A DNA stretch of 11,859 nt from DATACZ01 sp036258795 (GTDB lineage Bacteria > Actinomycetota > CADDZG01 > JAHWKV01), in assembly GCA_036258795.1 (NCBI GenBank), contig DATACZ010000014.1:1-11859 (forward strand), in the 5' to 3' direction. Positions 1-9,261 of the stretch are shown in pieces; positions within the stretch are counted from its first letter, which is position 1; every line of letters begins with the position of its first letter. Both the position numbers and the translations under genes were made by a program. Under the pieces are notes generated by a model that was given only the letters and a program-made list of their open reading frames with translations, was not told the DNA's origin and did not search any database.

Positions 1-1071
1 CCGGGCTCGGCCCGACTCTGCTCCCCATACCTCGCCTGGTCGTCCAAGAATCTGGCGTACGTTGGCGCCTTCAGACAGCGGGTACTGCTTGAATTCCTCG
101 GTCCTCGGGTCGAAGCTCACTAGCGCGCTCGACCCGAAGTCGCTGAGCCACACGATGTCCTTTTCGTCTACGAATATCGCATAAGGCTGGGGGTTTGCAC
201 CGGGCAGCGTCCACTCCTTCCACTGGCTTGTTTGAGGGTCGAACATGGCGACTTTGCCCGCGAACCACTCTGCCACCCACTGGCGACCCGATGAATCGCT
301 CCAAACTCTTCGGGCCCCGCCACCAGGTGTGGGAACGTCAAAGGTCTGAACCTGGCCGGTGTCGGAGTTGATTCGGGCGATGTAGCTGCCAGCCAGCGAC
401 GAGAACCACACCGTTCCATCCGGAGTGGCCGCCATGCCGTACGGTCCTCTTCCTTTGGGGGCCTGGAAGGTGTCGACCTTGCCGCTTCGCGGATCGACCC
501 GTCCGTAGATCCCGGCCTGACCGGTGAACCACAAGGTTCCCCTTCCGTCGAACGCGGCGGTGTTGAGGTTGGCGCTGTCACCGGCGAGCCGAAAGGTTCG
601 GATCTCGTTGGTCTTCGGATCGACTCGCACAATGGCGTTGAGGCCGCCGTCCGTGATCCACGGGGCGCCGTCCGGGCCGACGATCACGCCGTGCGGGGCA
701 GACCCCGGTCCGAGTCGTATCTCACGCACTCTTCCCGTTCTTGGATCGAGATAGCCGAGCTCCCCGGAGCCCTGTGCCGTGTACCAAACTCCTCCGTCGG
801 GGGCAGGGGCCACGTCGTGCGGCCTGGAGTCGTCTGGGACCTCGAACTCCTGCAAGGCGGCTTCGATTGGCCGGTTCCCCTGCGCTGGGGCATCCTCCCG
901 GGGCGGCGAAGCCGTGGTGGTGGATGCGGGAGCAGGAGACCTGCCGGCCGGCTCTTGGTTGCCGCAGGCGGTAAGGGAGGCCAACAGAAATACGCACAGG
1001 CAGGCATTCAGGGGGCGGCTCACGGTAAACCGCAGCGGACGCTTGTTGTGGGAACTGCCGTACATGAGCAT
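1..1071 (-). CDS. Vgb-family (virginiamycin B lyase-like) beta-propeller lipoprotein, C-terminus cut by window edge
   Basis: The minus strand is open from ATG at 1071 to the window edge (357 codons). The N-terminus has a basic stretch (KRPLR, residues 10-14), a hydrophobic core and a lipobox LTAC with Cys36, so it should be exported and lipid-anchored. A Pro/Ala/Ser/Thr linker (about 37-75) follows, then seven propeller repeats of the form PxG...PDGxxWxT, beginning for example at PHDV (84-87), PHGV (126-129) and PYGM. The repeat pattern and the end (GRPGEVWGAES) match the COG4257 Vgb-like family; only the last few residues should be missing. His85 and His127 are 42 residues apart, like catalytic His228/His270 of S. 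aureus Vgb as I recall it, but the partner Glu seems absent. Streptogramin lyase activity is therefore doubtful and the substrate unknown. The start is uncertain: ATG 1065, GTG 1119 and GTG 1023 are in frame and none has a good Shine-Dalgarno. It is divergent from the pyr operon, with no evident functional link. Confidence 0.85.
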   Translation of the reverse strand, partial: MLMYGSSHNKRPLRFTVSRPLNACLCVFLLASLTACGNQEPAGRSPAPASTTTASPPREDAPAQGNRPIEAALQEFEVPDDSRPHDVAPAPDGGVWYTAQGSGELGYLDPRTGRVREIRLGPGSAPHGVIVGPDGAPWITDGGLNAIVRVDPKTNEIRTFRLAGDSANLNTAAFDGRGTLWFTGQAGIYGRVDPRSGKVDTFQAPKGRGPYGMAATPDGTVWFSSLAGSYIARINSDTGQVQTFDVPTPGGGARRVWSDSSGRQWVAEWFAGKVAMFDPQTSQWKEWTLPGANPQPYAIFVDEKDIVWLSDFGSSALVSFDPRTEEFKQYPLSEGANVRQILGRPGEVWGAESGRAR

Positions 1072-1213
1072 GTTTAGCCACTTTAGCGGGACTGCCGGAT
1101 TTCGGCGTTTCGGGGCCACTGATGCTTTCGAAGGCGAGTCAATTGCAGCTAGGCACACCTGCAAGGCTGGGATATTCTTCTTGAGCTTTTCCACTCTGTG
1201 TCAGGACCCCGCA

Positions 1214-1393
1214 GTGGACCATCGCTCGTGGCGACATCTTCGCCGAGCCGTCAGACATCGTCTTAGGCAAACCAAGAGAGCGCTTAAGAAGAGAGGCATC
1301 CCCTACGCTGCGATACTGGGACCCGCGCTGCTGATAATCGGGTTGGTCGTCTTTGGGTTGGTTTACGTCCTCACCTACCTGATCACTCATTGA
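1214..1393 (+). CDS. Small single-span membrane protein of unknown function (59 aa)
   Basis: I do not recognise a family. GTG at 1214 is preceded by AGGA (1203-1206) with a 7-base gap, a good Shine-Dalgarno, and lies outside the divergent Vgb-like gene. The protein has a strongly basic N-terminal half (residues 1-28; Arg, Lys and His with hardly any acid), then one hydrophobic segment from about residue 30 to 57 (AAILGPALLIIGLVVFGLVY region), ending in TH. By the positive-inside rule the basic part should be cytoplasmic (N-in). The frame is open much further upstream, but that part is antisense to the Vgb-like gene and is not credible as coding. It lies just before the pyr promoter with no clear terminator between, so some readthrough into the pyr leader is possible. 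It resembles actinobacterial CrgA only in size and basic N-terminus; CrgA has two spans. A real but uncharacterised gene is likely, not certain. Confidence 0.55.
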   Translation: MDHRSWRHLRRAVRHRLRQTKRALKKRGIPYAAILGPALLIIGLVVFGLVYVLTYLITH

Positions 1394-1442
1394 GAGAGAG
1401 TGTTTGACGGGTACATCCGGCACGAGAATGTGGGCGGGCTCC

Positions 1443-1471
1443 TTGCCCTAGGCCTACCCGGGAGTTAGAGT
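1443..1471 (+). promoter_or_regulatory. Candidate sigma-A promoter of the pyr operon
   Basis: TTGCCC (1443-1448), a 17-base spacer and TAGAGT (1466-1471) fit a housekeeping promoter of the TTGNNN-N17-TANNNT type. Transcription would start near 1477-1479, giving a leader of about 125 bases that contains the whole PyrR attenuator. A 7-bp inverted repeat (GGCCTAC 1451-1457, GTAGGCC 1475-1481) brackets the -10 box. This is a motif-only prediction. Confidence 0.5.
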
Positions 1472-1477
1472 GGAGTA

Positions 1478-1495
1478 GGCCCCAAGTAAGGGGCT
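1478..1495 (+). promoter_or_regulatory. Short hairpin at the predicted 5' end of the pyr leader
   Basis: GCCCC (1479-1483) pairs with GGGGC (1490-1494) around the loop AAGTAA, plus a G-U closing pair (1478/1495). If transcription starts near 1478, the mRNA would begin in this stem, which could protect the 5' end from decay. There is no U-tract, so it is not a terminator. Inference from base pairing only. Confidence 0.35.
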
Positions 1496-1516
1496 GCAGC
1501 ACGGAATTTTGCTCAC

Positions 1517-1549
1517 CCTTTAAGGACTGGTCCTGTGAGGCCAGAAAGG
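1517..1549 (+). promoter_or_regulatory. PyrR-binding hairpin (anti-antiterminator) of the pyr leader
   Basis: The RNA here folds as the known PyrR binding element. The lower stem is CCTTT (1517-1521) with AAAGG (1545-1549). A purine bulge AAGGA (1522-1526) lies on the 5' side only. The upper stem is CTGG (1527-1530) with CCAG (1541-1544), and the loop is TCCTGTGAGG (1531-1540). Positions 1529-1542 match the PyrR consensus ARUCCNGNGAGGYU at 12 of 14 places, and the two outer differences change an A-U pair to G-C, so pairing is kept. UMP-bound PyrR should stabilise this hairpin, block the antiterminator and allow termination at 1574-1604. Confidence 0.9.
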
Positions 1550-1576
1550 AGAGCCAGTTTGAGGATGTCTCTGGCC
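1539..1576 (+). promoter_or_regulatory. Antiterminator stem of the pyr attenuator
   Basis: GGCCAGA (1539-1545) is perfectly complementary to TCTGGCC (1570-1576). This stem uses the 3' arm of the PyrR-binding hairpin and the first three bases of the terminator's 5' arm, so it excludes both. This is the three-way switch expected of PyrR attenuation: without PyrR-UMP the antiterminator forms and RNA polymerase reads into pyrR. A competing 5-bp pairing, GCCAG 1553-1557 with CTGGC 1571-1575, lies inside it. Confidence 0.8.
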
Positions 1577-1604
1577 GCACCCGATGGGGGGCGGCTTTCT
1601 TTTT
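1574..1604 (+). terminator. Intrinsic terminator of the pyr attenuator
   Basis: GCCGCACCC (1574-1582) pairs with GGGGGCGGC (1587-1595) with one A-G mismatch and a GATG loop, followed by TTTCTTTTT (1596-1604). The stable GC stem plus T-run directly before pyrR is a Rho-independent attenuator terminator. Its T-run overlaps the possible TTG start of pyrR at 1603. Confidence 0.9.
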
Positions 1605-2262
1605 GATAGGTCCCCAGGGAAGCCCTTCGGCAACCGGCGCCGGACCCTCTTTAGAAGCTTCACTTCCGGGCGGCGACTCGGCCGGCGCCAGAGCGAAGCT
1701 CGTTATGGATGCTTCGGACCTGCGTCGAGCCCTGGTCCGCATGGCTCATCAAATCCTCGAGAGCAATCGGGGGAGCCGTGACCTTGTGCTCGTCGGGATT
1801 CACCGGCGAGGAGTTCCGCTGGCGGAGCGTCTAGGGCGTCACATCGCCGAGATCGAGGGGTGGTCCCCGCCAGTCGGAGCACTCGACGTGTCCTTTTACC
1901 GTGACGACGTCGCAATCCGGCGGCCGCAAGAGGTCTCCCCGACGAACTTCCCATTCGATGTCTCTGGGAAGACCGTCGTGCTGGTCGACGACGTCCTGTT
2001 CACCGGCAGAACGGTGAGGGCGGCAATAGATGCGCTGGTTGACTTTGGCCGGCCTCGCCTCGTGAGGCTGGCGGTTTTGGTCGACCGAGGGCACAGGGAG
2101 CTGCCAATCAGGGCCGACTTCATTGGCAAGAACATCCCGACCTCGATAAAGCAGGAGGTACGGGTCACGGTTACCGAATCCGACGGCATGGACTCGGTTG
2201 TGGTGGTGGACCCGCCCGATCCGGTCGAGGCGGAGTCCCAGGATGCGAGGAAACCGGCATGA
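1603..2262 (+). CDS. pyrR: Bifunctional pyr operon attenuator / uracil phosphoribosyltransferase PyrR
   Basis: PyrR binds the leader RNA with UMP as corepressor and also converts uracil plus PRPP to UMP. The protein is a type I phosphoribosyltransferase. With the TTG start, the core runs from about residue 32; GALDVSFYRDD lies at 92-102, the PRPP loop VVLVDDVLFTGRT at 125-137, then the family stretches LAVLVDRGHRELPIRADFIG and KNIPTS. The start is ambiguous. TTG 1603 gives 219 residues, about 35 more than usual, and lies in the terminator T-run with a G-run 11 bases upstream (1586-1591). ATG 1705 gives 185 residues but removes the segment (ARAKLV) aligning with KAVIL near the B. subtilis PyrR N-terminus, and has only a weak GAAG upstream. 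I favour a start upstream of 1705. The stop overlaps pyrB by ATGA. Confidence 0.95.
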   Translation: MIGPQGSPSATGAGPSLEASLPGGDSAGARAKLVMDASDLRRALVRMAHQILESNRGSRDLVLVGIHRRGVPLAERLGRHIAEIEGWSPPVGALDVSFYRDDVAIRRPQEVSPTNFPFDVSGKTVVLVDDVLFTGRTVRAAIDALVDFGRPRLVRLAVLVDRGHRELPIRADFIGKNIPTSIKQEVRVTVTESDGMDSVVVVDPPDPVEAESQDARKPA

Positions 2263-3308
2263 TCAAGCATCTGCTCTCTATGGATCAGCTCTCGGTTGAC
2301 CAGATCGAACTGGTGCTGCGGACCGCCGACTCATTCAGGGAGGTGGGCAAGCGCACCATCAAGAAGGTTCCGGTTCTTCGAGGGCGGACGGTCTGCAACC
2401 TCTTCTACGAGCCCTCGACCCGCACCAGGATCTCCTTCGAGCTGGCAGCCAAACGGCTCTCGGCGGACGTGATCAACTTCGTCGCCGACTCCAAGTCCTC
2501 GGTGGCCAAGGGAGAGTCCTTCAAGGACACAGCCCTGACTCTTCAGGCCATGGGCGTTGATGCCATCGTCGTCAGGCACACCTCGGCCGGCGCCCCAAAG
2601 CGTTTGTCGCAGTGGGTAGACGCCAGCGTGCTGAACGCCGGCGACGGCGCCAACGAGCATCCGACTCAGGCCCTCCTGGATCTCTACTCCATTCGCGAGC
2701 GGTTCGGAACGCTTGAGGGAGTGCGTGTCGGTATCGTCGGCGATCTTTCCCACTCCAGGGTCGCCCGCTCGAACATCAAGGGTCTTACCAAGATGGGAGC
2801 CCAGGTGATTGCCGTAGGGCCCCCGACGTTGCTGCCTCTCACGCTTGCCAGCTGGGGTGTAGAGGTCTCATCTGAACTGGACTCGGTCCTGCCCAAGCTC
2901 GACGTTGTCTACCTGCTACGGGTTCAAAGAGAGCGCCAGAGCGAGCAGCTCTTCCCGACCCTTAGGGAGTACGCCACCTTCTGGGGGCTTGACCGACGGA
3001 GGGTGGAGCTTTTGAAACCGGAGGCTTTGATCATGCATCCAGGGCCGATCAACAGGGGCGTGGAGATCAGCTCGGACATGTCCGACCTGGCGCGGTTCAT
3101 CATCGCCGAGCAGGTGACGAACGGGATTGCGGTGAGGGCGGCCTTGCTGTACCTGATGCTGGGAGGCCCCCAGATTCCGAGTGAGGACGCTCTCGTGAAT
3201 CTGGCTGGGGAGGCGCCAGAGAGGCGCCCGGACAGCCAGCAAAGCCTATTCGAGGGCGTGGAGCCTTCCGTTTCGGCAGGCGCACATCTGGGCGGACTGC
3301 GTGGATAG
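2259..3308 (+). CDS. pyrB: Aspartate carbamoyltransferase catalytic subunit PyrB
   Basis: This enzyme joins carbamoyl phosphate and aspartate to give carbamoyl aspartate. Visible motifs are the carbamoyl-phosphate loop STRTR (53-57), Ser80 and Lys84 in SSVAKGES, Arg105 and His107 in VRHTS, HPTQ (134-137), SHSRVARS with Arg167, RVQRER (221-226) and HPGPINRG (260-267). Numbering of several catalytic residues matches the E. coli catalytic chain. The usual fold ends near LYLMLGG (297-303), but here it continues about 46 residues into a polar, Pro/Glu/Gly-rich tail, so 349 residues against a usual 305-320. The start has a strong GAGGA (2247-2251) 7 bases upstream and overlaps pyrR by ATGA. No pyrI regulatory subunit gene is present; control is probably through PyrR. 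Confidence 0.97.
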   Translation: MIKHLLSMDQLSVDQIELVLRTADSFREVGKRTIKKVPVLRGRTVCNLFYEPSTRTRISFELAAKRLSADVINFVADSKSSVAKGESFKDTALTLQAMGVDAIVVRHTSAGAPKRLSQWVDASVLNAGDGANEHPTQALLDLYSIRERFGTLEGVRVGIVGDLSHSRVARSNIKGLTKMGAQVIAVGPPTLLPLTLASWGVEVSSELDSVLPKLDVVYLLRVQRERQSEQLFPTLREYATFWGLDRRRVELLKPEALIMHPGPINRGVEISSDMSDLARFIIAEQVTNGIAVRAALLYLMLGGPQIPSEDALVNLAGEAPERRPDSQQSLFEGVEPSVSAGAHLGGLRG

Positions 3309-4623
3309 AGTCCTGTTCAGGGGCGGCCGCCTTATAGACCCGGCTTCCGGGACCGACGCAACCACCGACGTCGCGATAGCGGACGGGGTGGTCGTCGACC
3401 TAGGTCCCCGCCTGTCTTCCTCCGGCTTCGACGTTATCGAAATTGAAGGGGCCGTCATCTGCCCCGGGTTTGTCGATATGCACGTACATCTCAGAGAACC
3501 CGGAAGGGAGGATGAAGAGACGATCCTCTCCGGTTCTACCGCCGCCGCCAGGGGCGGGTTCACAGCGATGTGCGCCATGCCCAACACCGACCCGGTATGT
3601 GACAACGCTGCGGTGGCCGAGAAGGTGGCGTCGGCGGCAGCCAGGTTAGGGCTGGTTCAGGTTCTCCCGGCCGGCGCCATCACCCAAGGACTCCAGGGGA
3701 ATCAGATTGCGGCCATTGGCGAGATGGCCGCTTCGGCCGCAGGCGTGCGGTTGTTCACCGATGACGGCAAAGGGGTGCAGGACTCACGGCTGCTTCGGAG
3801 AGCCATGGAGTACATCAAAGGATTCGACGCCATCTGTGCCGAGCACTGCGAGGAGGTGAGCCTCTCAGAGGATGGCCAGATGCACGAGGGCTACTTCTCG
3901 GACATTCTCGGACTGAAGGGTATCCCTGCCGAAGCAGAGGAGATCGCTCTCTCCAGGGACCTGGCCTTGGCCAGACTGACGGGAGTGAGATTTCATGCAA
4001 TGCACGTGTCGACCGCAGGATCGGTCGATCTCATCAGGAGGGCCAAGGCACAGGGAGTCCGGTTGACCGCCGAAGTAACCCCACATCACCTCACCCTTAC
4101 CGACGCAGAGCTACAGTCGTTCGACCCTATATTCAAGGTCAACCCGCCCCTCAGGACCGCCGGAGACGTGGAGGCATGCAGGCGGGGATTGGCCGACGGG
4201 ACCATCGATGCCATTGCCACAGACCATGCCCCCCACGCCCAGCAGGAGAAGGAGGCGGAGTTTGAGTTGGCCCCTCCGGGGATGATCGGGCTCGAGACCG
4301 CACTGTCCGTGATCCTGACGGAGGTGGTTGGGGACGGGGTGGTGAGTCTTCCGGAGGCGATCAGGCTGTTGTCCGCCTCACCGGCTCGCACCCTACGGCT
4401 TCAGGGGCAGGGGGAAGTGGTCCAGGGTGGCGCTGCCAACCTCACCGTCTTCGATCCGGAAGCCGAAGTCATCGTCGATCCGGCCGCGTTTGCCTCGAGG
4501 AGCCGAAATTCCCCCTGGGCGGGAAGGCGCCTCAAGGGAAAGGTGCTCTACACCGTCTTTGCAGGAAACTTGGTCGTCCGAGAGGGAGAGGTCGTCTCAC
4601 GAGTTGCCGGGGTACCCGCTTGA
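3301..4623 (+). CDS. pyrC: Dihydroorotase PyrC (class I)
   Basis: Cyclises carbamoyl aspartate to dihydroorotate; a zinc amidohydrolase. Metal and active-site residues can be read in order: HVHLREPG (His61, His63), the MPNTDP substrate loop (93-98), the Asp pair in FTDDGKGV (152-159), His182 in AEHCEE, His235 in HAMHVST, TPHH (260-263), NPPLR (281-285) and Asp308 in ATDHAPH. The Asp in place of a carboxylated Lys, and the 440-residue length, fit class I, the type usually encoded beside pyrB. The GTG start at 3301 lies inside the end of pyrB (8-base overlap) with GGCGGA just upstream. The stop overlaps the carA start (TTGA). Confidence 0.97.
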   Translation: MDRVLFRGGRLIDPASGTDATTDVAIADGVVVDLGPRLSSSGFDVIEIEGAVICPGFVDMHVHLREPGREDEETILSGSTAAARGGFTAMCAMPNTDPVCDNAAVAEKVASAAARLGLVQVLPAGAITQGLQGNQIAAIGEMAASAAGVRLFTDDGKGVQDSRLLRRAMEYIKGFDAICAEHCEEVSLSEDGQMHEGYFSDILGLKGIPAEAEEIALSRDLALARLTGVRFHAMHVSTAGSVDLIRRAKAQGVRLTAEVTPHHLTLTDAELQSFDPIFKVNPPLRTAGDVEACRRGLADGTIDAIATDHAPHAQQEKEAEFELAPPGMIGLETALSVILTEVVGDGVVSLPEAIRLLSASPARTLRLQGQGEVVQGGAANLTVFDPEAEVIVDPAAFASRSRNSPWAGRRLKGKVLYTVFAGNLVVREGEVVSRVAGVPA

Positions 4624-5804
4624 CCGGCGATAGGCCTTTCTCGAGCAGCCGGTCGCCCCTACGCAGGCCGGCGCTTTTGGTCCTCGAGGATGGCGAGGTG
4701 TTCGAAGGTGAGAGTTTTGGGTCGCCCAGGGACGCATTCGGTGAGGTGGTGTTCAACACATCGATGAGCGGCTATCAGGAGGTCCTGACGGATCCTTCCT
4801 ACGAAGGCCAGATCGTGGCAATGACGTACCCGCACATCGGCAACTACGGGGTCAACGGAGTCGATCCCGAGAGCGGCGCCGTGCGAGTAAACGGATTCGT
4901 CGTACGAGATCTGCCTGCGGCCTGGTCGAGCTGGAGAGGCACCGCCAGCCTCGAGGAGTACCTCATTGAAAACGGTGTCACCGGCATCACTGAGATAGAC
5001 ACGCGCCGCCTCACCCGGCACATTCGAGAGGAGGGTGCTATGAGGGGCGTTATCTCCAGTGTCTGCCTGGACCCTACAGAGCTGGCCGAGCAGGCACGCC
5101 GGGCGCCATCGATATCGGAAGACGACCATGTGCGTAGGGTGTCGGTGGACGAGCCTTACCAGTGGCCGGCTCGGGGCAAGGTGCGTTTTCGAGTGGCGGC
5201 TTTCGACTTCGGGATGAAGCGAAACATCCTTCGGCAACTGAGTGCCCTGGGCTGCGAGGTCACGGTCTACCCCGCCAGTACCCCGGCATCCGAGCTTCTC
5301 TCCAGCAGGCCCGACGGCGTATTTCTTTCAAACGGGCCGGGTGACCCCCAGTCGGTTGGCTATGGGATCAAAGCGATCGAAAGGATGCTTGGCAAGGTGC
5401 CAATCTTCGGCATCTGCCTGGGTCACCAGCTACTTGCTCTGGCCTGTGGATTGAAGACTTACAAGCTGCGGTTTGGGCATCGGGGGATCAACCATCCGGT
5501 GCTTCGACTAGCCGACGGTAAGACGGAGATCACGACCCAGAACCATGGCTTTGCGGTGGTGGAGCAGCCTTTCCGATTCTCACCAGGGGAAGCCCGGCCG
5601 GGTAGTCGAGAGCCGACCGCGCACACGGCTCGGGGACGGGTGGAGCTTACCCACATCAACCTGAACGACCACACCATCGAGGGCTTGCGCCTCAGCGATG
5701 AGCCGGCGTTCTCCGTGCAGTATCACCCCGAGGCCGGTCCTGGGCCCCACGACTCCAGGTACCTGTTCCAAACCTTCCTGTCGATGATGGAAGGGGTGTC
5801 CTAG
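4620..5804 (+). CDS. carA: Carbamoyl-phosphate synthase small (glutaminase) subunit CarA
   Basis: Hydrolyses glutamine and channels ammonia to CarB. The N-terminal domain begins at ALLVLEDG (18-25), followed by NTSMSGYQEV. The C-terminal class I amidotransferase domain has nucleophile Cys266 in GICLGHQ and the His369-Pro-Glu371 triad part in QYHPEAGPGPHDS. The start is TTG 4620, in a TTGA overlap with pyrC, with GGGG (4609-4612) 7 bases upstream. No other start precedes the conserved N-terminus. Between NHGFAV (308-313) and LTHINLND (343-350) there are about 19 more residues than in E. coli CarA: a charged, Pro/Gly/Arg-rich insert (roughly 317-340) placed between the catalytic Cys and His. 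The C-terminus ends three bases before the start codon of the small basic ORF. Confidence 0.97.
   Translation: MTGDRPFSSSRSPLRRPALLVLEDGEVFEGESFGSPRDAFGEVVFNTSMSGYQEVLTDPSYEGQIVAMTYPHIGNYGVNGVDPESGAVRVNGFVVRDLPAAWSSWRGTASLEEYLIENGVTGITEIDTRRLTRHIREEGAMRGVISSVCLDPTELAEQARRAPSISEDDHVRRVSVDEPYQWPARGKVRFRVAAFDFGMKRNILRQLSALGCEVTVYPASTPASELLSSRPDGVFLSNGPGDPQSVGYGIKAIERMLGKVPIFGICLGHQLLALACGLKTYKLRFGHRGINHPVLRLADGKTEITTQNHGFAVVEQPFRFSPGEARPGSREPTAHTARGRVELTHINLNDHTIEGLRLSDEPAFSVQYHPEAGPGPHDSRYLFQTFLSMMEGVS
5789..5796 (+). promoter_or_regulatory. Ribosome binding site of the 39-codon basic ORF
   Basis: GGAAGGGG inside the last codons of carA lies 8 bases before ATG 5805, which directly follows the carA TAG. 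A strong site at the right distance supports translation of the small ORF, either independently or coupled to carA termination. Confidence 0.6.
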
Positions 5805-5924
5805 ATGGGCAGGGGTGACCGTCCGAAGGTGCGGTGGAAGAAGGATCGTCAGAAGAAGAAGAAGGCCGCGAGGAAGGCGAAGTCCGTAGCCAAGGGTCAG
5901 GCCAGGAAGGCAAAGCGGGGTTGA
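5805..5924 (+). CDS. 39-aa highly basic small protein between carA and carB, function unknown
   Basis: I cannot assign a family. ATG 5805 abuts the carA stop (TAG|ATG), has a strong Shine-Dalgarno at 5789-5796, and ends in TGA 10 bases before carB. The peptide begins MGRGDRPKVRW and then runs as Lys/Arg/Ala-rich helix-like sequence to the end. It has 12 Lys and 7 Arg among 39 residues, only two acids (Asp5, Asp14), one Trp (Trp11), and no signal or membrane segment. All 12 Lys codons are AAG and about 80% of third positions are G or C, as in the flanking genes, so it looks coding. By composition it could bind RNA, DNA or the ribosome. The MGxGDR start resembles ribosomal peptide bTHX, but the rest does not. 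An alternative is a leader-like ORF whose translation sets ribosome delivery to carB. Confidence 0.65.
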   Translation: MGRGDRPKVRWKKDRQKKKKAARKAKSVAKGQARKAKRG

Positions 5925-5934
5925 CGGCCCACTA

Positions 5935-9257
<3,323 letters not shown>

Positions 9258-9261
<4 letters not shown>

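Noticed and set aside
1..1071. Streptogramin resistance gene.
   Set aside because: The gene belongs to the broad Vgb-like propeller family, is a lipoprotein with an extra linker, and appears to lack the catalytic Glu, so a resistance call is not justified.
779..1213. Long upstream extension of the 59-residue membrane protein (open frame back to GTG 779).
   Set aside because: Most of it is antisense to the Vgb-like gene, whose propeller repeats are unmistakable, and the extension has no recognisable protein features.
1404..1431. TTGACG at 1404-1409 as the -35 of the pyr promoter.
   Set aside because: No reasonable -10 box lies 16-18 bases downstream; TTGCCC/TAGAGT at 1443-1471 is better spaced.
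1436..1448. GGGC/GCCC hairpin as a terminator for the small membrane protein gene.
   Set aside because: Only 4 bp with no T-run following, and it overlaps the predicted pyr -35 box.
1634..1689. CCGGCGCC repeats (1634-1641 and 1682-1689) able to pair over a long loop in the early pyrR region.
   Set aside because: Such GC palindromes are frequent by chance at this base composition, and the 38-base loop makes the pairing weak evidence.
5797..5924. The basic ORF as a frameshifted or readthrough extension of carA.
   Set aside because: CarA ends at a normal C-terminus with its own TAG, and the small ORF has its own ATG, Shine-Dalgarno and composition.
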